A stretch of DNA of 24,420 nucleotides from JBGSLN01 sp041740675 (GTDB lineage: Bacteria > Pseudomonadota > Gammaproteobacteria > JBGSLN01). Position 1 is the first letter of the stretch. Every line of letters starts with the position of its first letter. The notes under the pieces are model-generated. The model saw only the letters and a program-made list of their open reading frames with translations. It did not search any database and had not been told where the DNA came from. The position numbers and the translations under genes were made by a program. Positions 9,101-17,077 of this stretch are shown piece after piece. The stretch spans positions 1 to 24,420 of the forward strand of contig JBGSLN010000033.1 in NCBI GenBank assembly GCA_041740675.1, in the 5' to 3' direction.

Positions 9101-12100
9101 AGAGTTTTGGTTTATTACTGCATTTAGTTAATTTAACAAAACAAATACCTACTAATATAGAAAATTATACTTGTATAATAATGCAGCTAGCAGATATTAG
9201 CAGTCAATCAACAGCTTTAATTGATCATGCTTTAAAACTAACGGCTGTAAATGCAAGTTCCTTTCTAAATTTTTTGGAAGGCAATAACAATGAACCGCAA
9301 AAAACAAAATTAGCATTAAAACAACAAATCGAAGCTTTACTAAAGAATTTCATCGTTACTTCCATAAAAGATAAGCAATTGGACGATTTAGCAGAATTGT
9401 ATAATCCAGAATCTTCATTTGCAAAATTGTATGCTAAAACACAGAGTATAGACATTAATGCATTTCAAATACAAGTCAGTTCTATACTTAAAGATACTTT
9501 AATTGAATTTGCTAAAGATCCAAACACAACCAGTGAAGAGTTTACCTTAGTATTTAATCATCAACTATTCGATTCAGCTAAAAAATACTTAAATATAGAA
9601 GGAAAAACTCATTGGAATGAAACTGAAATAGTAAATAAATTTTTGGATAGCAGGATAAATTTATTTAAAAATACACTTAAAAATATTAATGAACATATAG
9701 CAAATTTAAAAAAAGACGCTAAGCATGAATTTCCGTTGTTAATCGAAAAATTAGATTATTTTTTTATTAAAGAATGTAATGCGTTATTAAATGAACCAAC
9801 TAGAGAACAATTTATTAAATTACTACAAGAAAACGCTTCATCCGATAGAATTGGTCTAAACTCATTCGAATTAGATATATTCACAAAACTAGCTAAAGCA
9901 TTATCACCTATTACACGCGAGCCGAATAAAATATTTGATGATTGTAAAACTATTTATGCTAATTTAAATATTGTAAAGCATGGTATTGAGCAATTAACAC
10001 AAGGGAAATCTATTAAGGATGTGGAGATTTTCAAAGCAGCGCTAGTAGAAGTAATTAGATTAGCGCAAGATCATCCTCATTTTAAAGAAAGTATTAACAA
10101 AGTATTGCAACAACAATTTAAAAACTTATCCAATAAATGGATTAATGATATTAATAATGGAATCTTTAAGCATGAAGAATCTTTGTCATTGATTGAGCCA
10201 TTATTCAATCTTTATAAGAATGAAATATCTAAAGAAGAATTTGAACTATTGTTTAATAGCAAAAAATCTAATGAGTATGTTAAAAACAAAAATCTGTTAG
10301 ATAGAGTCATCATTATTCTAAATCAAAGAAGTAATAGTCAAAAGTTTGATTTTCAAGAGTTTGAACAAAATGCGATTGCTGATAATAATCCAATTAAATT
10401 TTATCAACAGTTGTTTTCCGAAGAATTTTTAAAGCAATTAAGTATAAGCAATAAAGAAAATTTAGTCTTTAGTAAAAACTTAGGGGCTATTATTCCAATA
10501 ATCGATCATGGGTTAATGAAAGTATTGCTTACCCATATGCGTGAGACTTTAACTGATAAAAATCAAATAATTAATTTTCAAAAAATAATAGTACACACAG
10601 TAACGAATTCAACTTCTCTTTCAGTACATGACATCAAAATTGGTTTAGCGCTTGGAAATGAGAAAACTAAAAATATTATTTTAACTAAATGGATGCAGCA
10701 GTTGCCAACTATAAAAGAACCTGAACTAATTAAACAACATGTCGCTATGATTATTGATATGCCTGAATTACAAGGCAATTTACGCAAACTAGTATTGCAA
10801 AAAAATACAATGCAAAAAGAAAGCAAAAATACAATAGAAATACTCGTAAGGCAATTGATAGAAAAAGAGCAGTTAGAAGCGGCACTGATATTGGCGCGAT
10901 TATTTAGACTAAAAGAATGTAAAACAACAATAATATATCCTATTAATAGAATTGATGAGAACTTAAGTTCAGGTACCCCTTTAGTTGGAAGAAAACAGGT
11001 AAAACATATTTATCAATCGTTAACAAAAATAATTCAACAGAAAATTTATTTTAATCAAAATATATCGATTATTGAAGAATATTTGAAGACTAACATCAGT
11101 GATCAAACTACAAATTCTGATGAATCTATACTAAAGGCATTGAAATCATTGAGAGACATAGGAGATTTAAATCAATTTCTTAACCAAAAAGAAGTCGAGG
11201 ATTTACGTAGCCAGTTGCTAAATATTAATAGCACAGCAGATGAAATATATAAAAAAGTTTCATTATTACGCGAATTAAATCCAGATAAATCACCAAGATT
11301 ATTTGAAAACTTACAGACAAGTAAGCCAAGTAGCAGAGAAAAAATAAACCAGGAAAAGTTTAATTTATATAAGACATTAATTCCTCGTTATTATAATGAA
11401 GAAAAATTAAAAATTTTACATAGCTCTATAAATAAGAAATTCGATACTTTTAATAATCTTGATAAAATTAATCATGTGCAACTATCTACCTTAATCGAAA
11501 TTGACAAAGAATTATCTAGGCTTATTAATCAACCTTCTTGGTTAGCTATACAAATCGATAATGCAGAAAAAATTATCGTAGGTAGATTGCATGTTGATTC
11601 AGAATGGCTTAGAAAAACTGATGATATTGATCAACATATTAGTCAATTAAATCAATTAAAATATGCTTATTATTTTCTTAATAATTTTGGTACAGAACAA
11701 CAAAAAACTGTATTGTCAGATCGCTGCCGTGCTTTAAAGAGTTTTTATATTGAAGTAAACGCATTAAATGATGCTAATCCTACAGAAACTGCAGTTGCAT
11801 ATAATGAAGAATTAATTGAAGAATTTCTTAAATATTCTGGGTATGGTAAAGAATTACCTAGCAAAGAAATGCAATTCTCTGAAAGAATAAATGCTTTTAG
11901 GGTATTAGTGGCCAAAGATTCATCCAAAATTTCAGAAGAAAAAATATTGAAATTACTAAATGAAATAAGTCAAATGAAAGATAACGATCATGGAAAAAAA
12001 CTCAAAGAATTACAGTATATGTTGAACTGTTTAACAACAGCAGGATTGTTATCTAGCACGTTCATTTTATCGCTTAAAAAAAATATTGAAAAATACATTC

Positions 12101-14466
12101 ATTCATATAAGTATGGTAATAGCGCTAACTTAGATTTTTTTCATGCCCTTAATCGAACACAATTATTAAAAGATTTTGGGTTTTCAGAAGAAATAATTAA
12201 GACGTTAAATATACAAATAAAAGCAATTATTGCTGGAGCAACATTAACTCATCAATTTTATAATACGTTATATGCATTAATTAAATCTAAAGAAATACCA
12301 TCGCAAGATGATTTTGAAAAAGTAATTTTTGATCAAAAACAAGGTCTAATATTTACGGATAAAGATTTACAGCTTATTAGTGGACAAATACGTGCTTTGA
12401 AAGTCTATAAAGATGATAGTTTTAAAATAATTTTGCAAGTATTTTTCAGTTCATTTAAACAATTAGAAACTTTTATTGGAAACAGCAGGGCTTTGTTATT
12501 AGGAAATATACAAGAAGACTTATTTATCATAGAACCATCAGAATCTTTGAGAAAAGCTATTCAAGATTTCAAAAAATCGATAGAAGTCTATCAAATTACA
12601 ATGCAATTCATTAATTTTTTAGATAACAGTATAAAAATTAATAATTATCAAGATCTACAAAAAAAATCAGAAACTTTTTTAAAAAATATTGCAGATGTGG
12701 AAGTGAATATTAATATCATAAAATATATCAGCAATTTAATTTTGAATGCATTGCAGAAAAGTCCCAATAACATTAATGAAAAGTTCTATAATTTTATTAA
12801 AATTATAGAACATCGATTAAGCTCTAATGATGAAAATAAAACTTATATTTATCCAATAGCTACTGAATTAAACAACCATTTTGAAATTTTAGAACAAGAA
12901 CTTAAACTATTCGACAACGTAGTAGCATTGCATTTTTATGATGCTATAAACATTTATATTTTAGAAGTTAAAAAAGTGATTCATGATAAGTCTGAAATTA
13001 CAGTTAAACAAAAATTGTTAAGTGAGGCATTTATTGCATTAAAAAATAAAATCAGCATTAGTGAATTACCGGATTCGTTTAAAAACAGTATTATCAGAAG
13101 CATAAATTCTAATTTTAAGTTACTGTTACAAAAAATCGCTTCTTCAGAAGATTCACAGAATGCTTCTTATCATAATCAAAACTATAACTTTTGTAGAGAC
13201 TACTTGACAAATCAAGCAATTGAAACTATTAGAAATATTACAAGCATTAATTTGGAAACATTAAAATTACAATATACTGAACAATATAATGCTAGGAAAC
13301 AAGAATTTCAATATGCTATGGTATCAGTTTCTAGATTTGGGACAGCAGAACAGAAACGGCAGCTATGGCATTTAATTTTAAATTATTTGAGCGTTGCACC
13401 AAAAATTACAAATGGACTATTTGGATTAAAGAAAGCAAGTGGCAGTCAGTATGCTAACTACGAAGTTGAATTTTTGAGAGATATAACGACGTGGGTGTTG
13501 AAGAAAAATACTCCAGAATTTCTGAACGGTGAATTAAATACATTGTCAGCTAGAATTAAAATATTACTGGAGATCATAAATACGTATAAAAATGATATGT
13601 TAGCTAATAATTTAAACTTAATTGATGATAATTTATTAGATAAATGTTTAGACAATCTATTAGTGTATGATGCTAAATCAATAGTCGAACTATTTGATAC
13701 TTTATATTCAGCATATATAGCTGACCAGAATATCCCTCCATTGATAATTAAAAATCAATATTTATTGTCAAAACTAATAGATAAACTTACTAAATTTATA
13801 TACGATAATATGGATAACCAACATCATACTATTTCTCCTCTAGTCATTAGTATTATTGAAATTTTTAGCAAGGTGTTGAGTAAGCAATCCAAAATTAGCG
13901 ACCTGGATGAAAATATTTGTTCTCTATTAAGAATGTGTTCAATGAATTATGTAAATTGTATATATGAAAGAAATGATGCCACTGTTTTATTAGATGAATT
14001 TTATGCTAAAGAATTTAGACGCTTGTTAGATCCAGAATTGCTACAACAACCTATAATCCAATTGACATGGGCAATGCAGAAAGATTTTGAAAGCCATGTA
14101 AGAAAAGTAACAATATATATTCTTTACAAGGCCGGCTGGAAAAAGGCGGGGGATTATAAAGAATTATTCTCTACAGATTGTCAATTAAACGAGGAGGTCG
14201 AAGGTCGTAAATTTATTGCAGAAACTATTAAGGAATTCCATCCTAAAACACCGATATCTAATTCATATGGGCAGTTTATGTTGCATATACTAAAGGAAAT
14301 AGATCCTAATTTACCATCGAAATCTGCAGAATTTTCATTAGTAAATAATATGACTAAGATGACGGTGTCAAAAGGAAGACATGCAATGTATTCTATTTCT
14401 GCTGTGCCTACTGAAAATGCTAAAAATAATATCTCAGACAATAAAAGCACACAGTTAGTAATTTGA
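6196..14466 (+). CDS. Giant helical protein of unknown function (2756 residues)
   Basis: A single uninterrupted frame of 8.3 kb. A GTG at 6184 is also in frame, but it forms part of the Shine-Dalgarno (TGAGG, 6185-6189), so I take the ATG at 6196, six bases further on. The protein starts with a Ser-rich stretch (MSESSVSSSESVHS) and has one moderately hydrophobic helix at about residues 41-64. The rest is Lys/Asn/Ile/Leu-rich and appears alpha-helical throughout, with many amphipathic helices. I see no signal peptide, clear membrane segment, P-loop, protease, kinase, ADP-ribosyltransferase or ankyrin motif. The tail (SDNKSTQLVI) is polar with Leu at -3, compatible with but not proof of a Dot/Icm signal. 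Sampled bases 10081-10140 contain 13 G+C of 60, far below the LysR gene. Intactness over this length implies selection. It may be a scaffold-type effector or a large adhesin-like cytoplasmic protein. Confidence 0.88.
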   Translation: MSESSVSSSESVHSQIINNKIYQSKKTIKWETELFQQQLLSTIAANNMTIAMAMCIQLSAILCRNIQDELSENEIETYQIQAIEIIEEKKIVKNYTCIEETENKFKNKIETSEINIPVSIQVSLCSASKVIKKINIPLSMLGIYEKIGVKVNIDDNVAKAYKAYGITSLPSIYGVKLDTPLTILSMPILRSFQKNVQGVLKTEGQLKLKPRNNSAKDFLQRITSIEVKSAIDVFDRFKEITAERNRIQNSWFKKFRFGDLDTVYSNILDNFTKDSPNSDLIKLYLTLENCKINASNADKSKLNNSQADIENFFKTGKLSRWTIVKYINTLIESNDKSKEINNSNIKKSLQMGLKDSHSVFRGSLGYAMSSKPSDPSIFLTVFEGITINNFSELQLLFGDYEEQSLYKFLTTVIYFLEKMPLDARYRHLYIPIYKALFNNIKDAPVSSKGLIQKLQDALSSEEKKDDVFSEFNKLNLYETSSVDQLEKLNNLANIFKKNKEFQSAKIKVAKYFVNEIFARYKNMTAQQQEQEEYKTAIPEIKDNILKYISKTTFENLLKSELLPVLYEMIKDNPQEVESFLTGFKFALEIYFKEVEDPISAYIMLLDEKFAGMLNYQKEVQVNGKHPDFNLKVRNETIIGKDVIDSLLVSRALFSAQFESGDKPILYSNLLEYILTKTSDNKQYKNPEMAEFAKKHAISVVVEEFGHLLQSKDLSIKQKAVDEVVRLVNLSDSKNSGDENKVFGLPLDFISYTQLLHREEKRKVNTSIEEIQPINNHTINVLLKDLNSKINNSIENIKADDITTHITIMQSVYSRLIELYKDDSLKNDIDNALLSLKIKLTDYFKTFIAAIINEIKVDISKTQILERFYEKKSLHSVYSSFLKLCAKLNLPLHSSEIIVPESIQGQNERNVYMFKVQFSLALEEAIDRLTDYKHKKAIRERLPKEVNKYINLNKDELKKYRLKEEFKDMKSFGLLLHLVNLTKQIPTNIENYTCIIMQLADISSQSTALIDHALKLTAVNASSFLNFLEGNNNEPQKTKLALKQQIEALLKNFIVTSIKDKQLDDLAELYNPESSFAKLYAKTQSIDINAFQIQVSSILKDTLIEFAKDPNTTSEEFTLVFNHQLFDSAKKYLNIEGKTHWNETEIVNKFLDSRINLFKNTLKNINEHIANLKKDAKHEFPLLIEKLDYFFIKECNALLNEPTREQFIKLLQENASSDRIGLNSFELDIFTKLAKALSPITREPNKIFDDCKTIYANLNIVKHGIEQLTQGKSIKDVEIFKAALVEVIRLAQDHPHFKESINKVLQQQFKNLSNKWINDINNGIFKHEESLSLIEPLFNLYKNEISKEEFELLFNSKKSNEYVKNKNLLDRVIIILNQRSNSQKFDFQEFEQNAIADNNPIKFYQQLFSEEFLKQLSISNKENLVFSKNLGAIIPIIDHGLMKVLLTHMRETLTDKNQIINFQKIIVHTVTNSTSLSVHDIKIGLALGNEKTKNIILTKWMQQLPTIKEPELIKQHVAMIIDMPELQGNLRKLVLQKNTMQKESKNTIEILVRQLIEKEQLEAALILARLFRLKECKTTIIYPINRIDENLSSGTPLVGRKQVKHIYQSLTKIIQQKIYFNQNISIIEEYLKTNISDQTTNSDESILKALKSLRDIGDLNQFLNQKEVEDLRSQLLNINSTADEIYKKVSLLRELNPDKSPRLFENLQTSKPSSREKINQEKFNLYKTLIPRYYNEEKLKILHSSINKKFDTFNNLDKINHVQLSTLIEIDKELSRLINQPSWLAIQIDNAEKIIVGRLHVDSEWLRKTDDIDQHISQLNQLKYAYYFLNNFGTEQQKTVLSDRCRALKSFYIEVNALNDANPTETAVAYNEELIEEFLKYSGYGKELPSKEMQFSERINAFRVLVAKDSSKISEEKILKLLNEISQMKDNDHGKKLKELQYMLNCLTTAGLLSSTFILSLKKNIEKYIHSYKYGNSANLDFFHALNRTQLLKDFGFSEEIIKTLNIQIKAIIAGATLTHQFYNTLYALIKSKEIPSQDDFEKVIFDQKQGLIFTDKDLQLISGQIRALKVYKDDSFKIILQVFFSSFKQLETFIGNSRALLLGNIQEDLFIIEPSESLRKAIQDFKKSIEVYQITMQFINFLDNSIKINNYQDLQKKSETFLKNIADVEVNINIIKYISNLILNALQKSPNNINEKFYNFIKIIEHRLSSNDENKTYIYPIATELNNHFEILEQELKLFDNVVALHFYDAINIYILEVKKVIHDKSEITVKQKLLSEAFIALKNKISISELPDSFKNSIIRSINSNFKLLLQKIASSEDSQNASYHNQNYNFCRDYLTNQAIETIRNITSINLETLKLQYTEQYNARKQEFQYAMVSVSRFGTAEQKRQLWHLILNYLSVAPKITNGLFGLKKASGSQYANYEVEFLRDITTWVLKKNTPEFLNGELNTLSARIKILLEIINTYKNDMLANNLNLIDDNLLDKCLDNLLVYDAKSIVELFDTLYSAYIADQNIPPLIIKNQYLLSKLIDKLTKFIYDNMDNQHHTISPLVISIIEIFSKVLSKQSKISDLDENICSLLRMCSMNYVNCIYERNDATVLLDEFYAKEFRRLLDPELLQQPIIQLTWAMQKDFESHVRKVTIYILYKAGWKKAGDYKELFSTDCQLNEEVEGRKFIAETIKEFHPKTPISNSYGQFMLHILKEIDPNLPSKSAEFSLVNNMTKMTVSKGRHAMYSISAVPTENAKNNISDNKSTQLVI

Positions 14467-14509
14467 ATAATACTATGTGATAAAATATTGTTAATAAAAA
14501 AGATAAAAG

Positions 14510-14542
14510 AAAAATGTAGCCTAAAGTAGTGGCTACATTTTT
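14510..14542. terminator. Bidirectional rho-independent terminator
   Basis: AAAAATGTAGCC (14510-14521) and GGCTACATTTTT (14531-14542) form a perfect 12-base-pair stem with a 9-base loop. The run of A on one side and T on the other makes it work on both strands. It sits 43 bases after the giant gene and 56 bases from the stop of the oppositely oriented HD-GYP gene, so it probably ends both transcripts. Confidence 0.9.
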
Positions 14543-14598
14543 CATAAGGACTATATATTATAAGATATAATTAAATATTTATTTGAAAGATAGAGATT

Positions 14599-15234
14599 TT
14601 AAATAATATTCGATGAAGTTTTCTTGGAAATAGCTTCCAAAAAGACTTTAACTAGAAAAGGATCCCAACGCTTGCTATGATCTTCACGTAACTTTTGTTG
14701 CGCTTCGGCTGTCGACATTCCAGTTTGATAGACTACATTGCTAGTCATAGCATGATAGTTATCAGCGATATGAATTATTCGAGCAGCTAATGGAATTTTA
14801 TTTCCTGCTTTTCCAACTGGATAACCATGACCATCATAATCTTCGTGATGTGCATACACAGCAGGAATTAGTGCATGCAATTCAGGAATTGCTGTAAGCA
14901 TTTCAGCGCCATATTCTGGATGAAGTTTAAGTAATGCAATATCTTGATCTGATAATTTATCGTGTGGCACTTGCAATAACTCAGGATCTAAAAATATTTT
15001 TCCAATATCATGCACTAATGCTGCTAAACGTAACAAATGTAATTCTCGTTTAGATAAGCCAATTCGTTTACCGATCATCACTGAATATTTTGCGACTGGA
15101 ACTGCATGCCCATTGAGAAATTTATCTTTAAGTTCGTAACCAATAATCCATTGTTGAATTTTTTTTCGAGTAGCTTCAGTCAATGAAATTGGTTGTAGAT
15201 AATCGACTAATTGCTTGATGCTTAATAGATTCAT
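14599..15234 (-). CDS. Stand-alone HD-GYP domain protein, probable cyclic-di-GMP phosphodiesterase
   Basis: The frame opens at a TTG (15246), but the ATG at 15234 is preferred because GGAA (15244-15241) sits six bases before it, giving 211 residues. Counting from the TTG, the HD-GYP signature is complete: Glu38 and His47 (E-x8-H), HDIGK with His79-Asp80, HPEYG at 109-113, HHEDYDGHGYP at 133-143, then IPLAARIIHIADNYHAMTS with Asp162. These residues bind the metal centre that hydrolyses cyclic-di-GMP, and the GYP motif is intact. Unlike most family members it has no receiver, PAS, GAF or membrane part, only about 35 extra N-terminal residues, so it is a bare cytoplasmic enzyme whose control must lie in expression or partners. 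The usual Arg after the first His is Pro. Family call is firm and substrate is inferred from the GYP residues. Confidence 0.93.
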   Translation of the reverse strand: MNLLSIKQLVDYLQPISLTEATRKKIQQWIIGYELKDKFLNGHAVPVAKYSVMIGKRIGLSKRELHLLRLAALVHDIGKIFLDPELLQVPHDKLSDQDIALLKLHPEYGAEMLTAIPELHALIPAVYAHHEDYDGHGYPVGKAGNKIPLAARIIHIADNYHAMTSNVVYQTGMSTAEAQQKLREDHSKRWDPFLVKVFLEAISKKTSSNII

Positions 15235-15277
15235 ATTTTTTTCCAAAAGTTAATTTATTCATCATACTTTGTTTCAT

Positions 15278-15289
15278 GTCCTTGCGGAC
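15278..15289 (-). promoter_or_regulatory. GCAA-loop hairpin with a CsrA-like GGA in the HD-GYP leader
   Basis: Read on the minus strand, GTCC-GCAA-GGAC forms a short hairpin with a GNRA-type tetraloop about 45 bases before the HD-GYP start. The sequence CAAGGACAT resembles the CsrA/RsmA site (CANGGANG), although here GGA is in the stem rather than the loop, and a second GGA lies in the Shine-Dalgarno. Post-transcriptional control by CsrA is a weak inference. Confidence 0.25.
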
Positions 15290-15329
15290 GACAACAACTT
15301 TGAATTATTATGGTACAAATCAAGGGAAT

Positions 15330-15539
15330 TTAATAATAAGTAGTTCTAATGTTGTTATTAGTTTTTTTCTTTTGTTCATAACAAAAAATTATGCAATATC
15401 GATCTGTAATGGCACCTGAACTATGGTTGGCATCATCATGTACATGTTCACATGGTCGCTGTTTGACTTCATATAGAATTAACCCGATCTCACGCCGATT
15501 AAGAAGATTTATTAAAAATTCCTTATGTTTCTAAAGCAT
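15330..15539 (-). pseudogene. Possible relic of a small gene (nonsense codon at position 3)
   Basis: On the minus strand a frame runs from 15530 to a stop at 15330-15332, about 66 codons, with no ATG, GTG or TTG inside it. Just upstream in the same frame is ATG-CTT-TAG (15539-15531), so a single change of the TAG would give a 69-codon gene. The would-be product contains LINLLNRREIGLILYEVKQR and later CEHVHDDANHSSGAITDRYC, which looks protein-like but which I do not recognise. The stretch is GC-richer than its surroundings. A 47-codon frame on the opposite strand (15391-15534) covers the same bases. Either may be chance. Confidence 0.25.
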
Positions 15540-15599
15540 ATCTTGCTAAAAATTAAATAATTTTTTAGAATATTAGGGCTTATAGAAAACATCTAGCGT

Positions 15600-15640
15600 G
15601 TCATTGCGAGCTGAGTGCTCCTTTCGAGGATAGGCAATAG
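15600..15640 (+). repeat. Dispersed palindromic repeat (GTCATTGCGAGC family), degenerate copy
   Basis: GTCATTGCGAGC (15600-15611) and GCAATAG (15634-15640) bound an element in which ATTGC pairs with GCAAT. Inside is a hairpin TCCT-TTCG-AGGA (15619-15630) with a TTCG loop. The outer sequence matches the CATTGCGAGC...GCAAT short repeat scattered through intergenic DNA of many gammaproteobacteria, and a second copy is at 23527-23564. Confidence 0.6.
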
Positions 15641-15772
15641 CATTTTATTAGTATTATCAAAATGTATATATAAAAATAAAAGTGTAGTTATTGTAACCAC
15701 AATAGATGTGTTTTCGTAAGTCCTAAATATATACTATTCCAACTCTATTTTAACGCATGTTAGGAACCATAG

Positions 15773-16948
15773 ATGCAGCATAAACATTACAACTTATTGA
15801 GTTACAGTTTAACTCTAGTTGGCTACATGACTCTAACAATTTCATTGCCGCTTTTATCTTTTATTGCGAAATATCTCAACATCAGTTATGCAGATGCACA
15901 ATATGGAGTGAGCGTGTTATTTTTTACATTCTCGCTTTCTGCGATTTTTTTAAGCAGCTTATCTGACATGCTTGGAACATTTGCAGTGCTGAAATATGCA
16001 CAGTTATTATCTATTGTAGGACTTTGGATTTTATGTTTTAGTCAAACTAAAACTATTTTTTTATTAGGCTGTTTTTGTTTAGGTTGTGGCACAGGCTGCT
16101 ATGCTTCTAATGCTCGCGCGCTCATATCTCGACATGCTCTCAATGAAGAAAGCATGAAAAAATCTTTTGCCACTATGTCAATTTTAATCATTCTTGCTCC
16201 CATTGTTTCTTCTTATTTAGCAATGACTGCGAATGTTTTAAATTGGCGTTTTGCTTATGCTGCGATGGCGTTCATTGAGATTATATTAGCAATTTATGCG
16301 TTGTGGGTATTGAGTCATGAAGACACATCATATCGCCACAAAAAAGTGTCTAATTTAATTTTAGGTTTCGTTGATTGCTTAAAACAAAAAATATTTTTTC
16401 TTAACATGATATTTTTAGGCATTGGGCTATCTATTTTCATGCAATTATTTATCGCAAATATTCATCAGTTATTAATTAATGAGCGAGAGATTTCAGTAGC
16501 ACACTTTGAAATGCTTTTGTTGCTAATGAGTATTATGTATATCATCGGAATTTTGTTTTTTAGAAAGTTTGGAATCAAACTTCCAAGTTACTTGATAAGA
16601 ATCAGTCTGATGTTGATGTTAGTAATGGGGGCTTTAATTTTTAGCTTTAGTCATTCACTCACCTTAATTATGCTTGGTATATATATTGTCTGTGCTGCGC
16701 TGGGATTTGCGGTGCCTTTTGGTACTAGCTCGGGCATGAGTGTGATTAAACATCACCATGGTTCAGCGGCCGCATTGTTTACTTTCTCATTTGCTTGTAT
16801 TTCTGGAGTTTGGTCAATCATACAAACTCACTTGTTAATAGGAACTAAGGATTTTATCAGTCTTGGGCTTTGGGTATCATGCTTAATAATGCTAATAGCT
16901 TCTGTTTTATTAACTGCTATTACGAATCAAAAAAAAATAGCAACGTAA
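15773..16948 (+). CDS. MFS transporter, Bcr/CflA-like drug-efflux type
   Basis: A 391-residue membrane protein with about twelve hydrophobic segments, the normal size for the major facilitator superfamily. The start has a good ribosome binding site (AGGAA, 15762-15766, six bases before ATG). The first segments (TLTISLPLLSFIAKYLNIS, then VSVLFFTFSLSAIFLSSLSD) follow the DHA1/Bcr-CflA pattern of TM1 and TM2. The loop motif A is degenerate (LSDMLGTF at residues 63-70 keeps Asp65 and Gly68 but lacks the basic residues), which may mean altered gating or a divergent branch. A GCGTGCYASNARALISRH stretch around residues 103-120 lies in TM4, where the family has its conserved Arg. Substrate is unknown; export of small toxic compounds is the family default. 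The second MFS gene follows 129 bases later on the same strand but has its own upstream region. Confidence 0.88.
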   Translation: MQHKHYNLLSYSLTLVGYMTLTISLPLLSFIAKYLNISYADAQYGVSVLFFTFSLSAIFLSSLSDMLGTFAVLKYAQLLSIVGLWILCFSQTKTIFLLGCFCLGCGTGCYASNARALISRHALNEESMKKSFATMSILIILAPIVSSYLAMTANVLNWRFAYAAMAFIEIILAIYALWVLSHEDTSYRHKKVSNLILGFVDCLKQKIFFLNMIFLGIGLSIFMQLFIANIHQLLINEREISVAHFEMLLLLMSIMYIIGILFFRKFGIKLPSYLIRISLMLMLVMGALIFSFSHSLTLIMLGIYIVCAALGFAVPFGTSSGMSVIKHHHGSAAALFTFSFACISGVWSIIQTHLLIGTKDFISLGLWVSCLIMLIASVLLTAITNQKKIAT

Positions 16949-17077
16949 CAAAATACTAAATAAACAACATGCATGACCCATATATTATTAATTTTATATC
17001 AAATTTTTTGGTTAATTGAAAGAATTGACATACGTATACGAATAGTCTGAGTTTAATAAAAATAATACTATTCAAGA

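Larger units (their letters stand above)
15235..15772. other. 538-base gap: leader of HD-GYP gene, gene relic, repeat, MFS upstream region
   Basis: No intact gene is apparent. From left to right it holds the HD-GYP 5' region with a small hairpin (15278-15289), a locally GC-richer relic (15330-15539), a dispersed palindromic repeat (15600-15640), and the upstream region of the first MFS gene. That last part includes an inverted repeat TATTGT-aacc-ACAATA (15689-15704), a possible operator, and a possible -10 TATACT (15730-15735) without a convincing -35. Confidence 0.55.

Noticed and set aside
15391..15534. 47-codon plus-strand frame in the gap before the first MFS gene
   Set aside because: No ribosome binding site, odd composition (Cys/Arg clusters), and it overlaps the more protein-like minus-strand relic.
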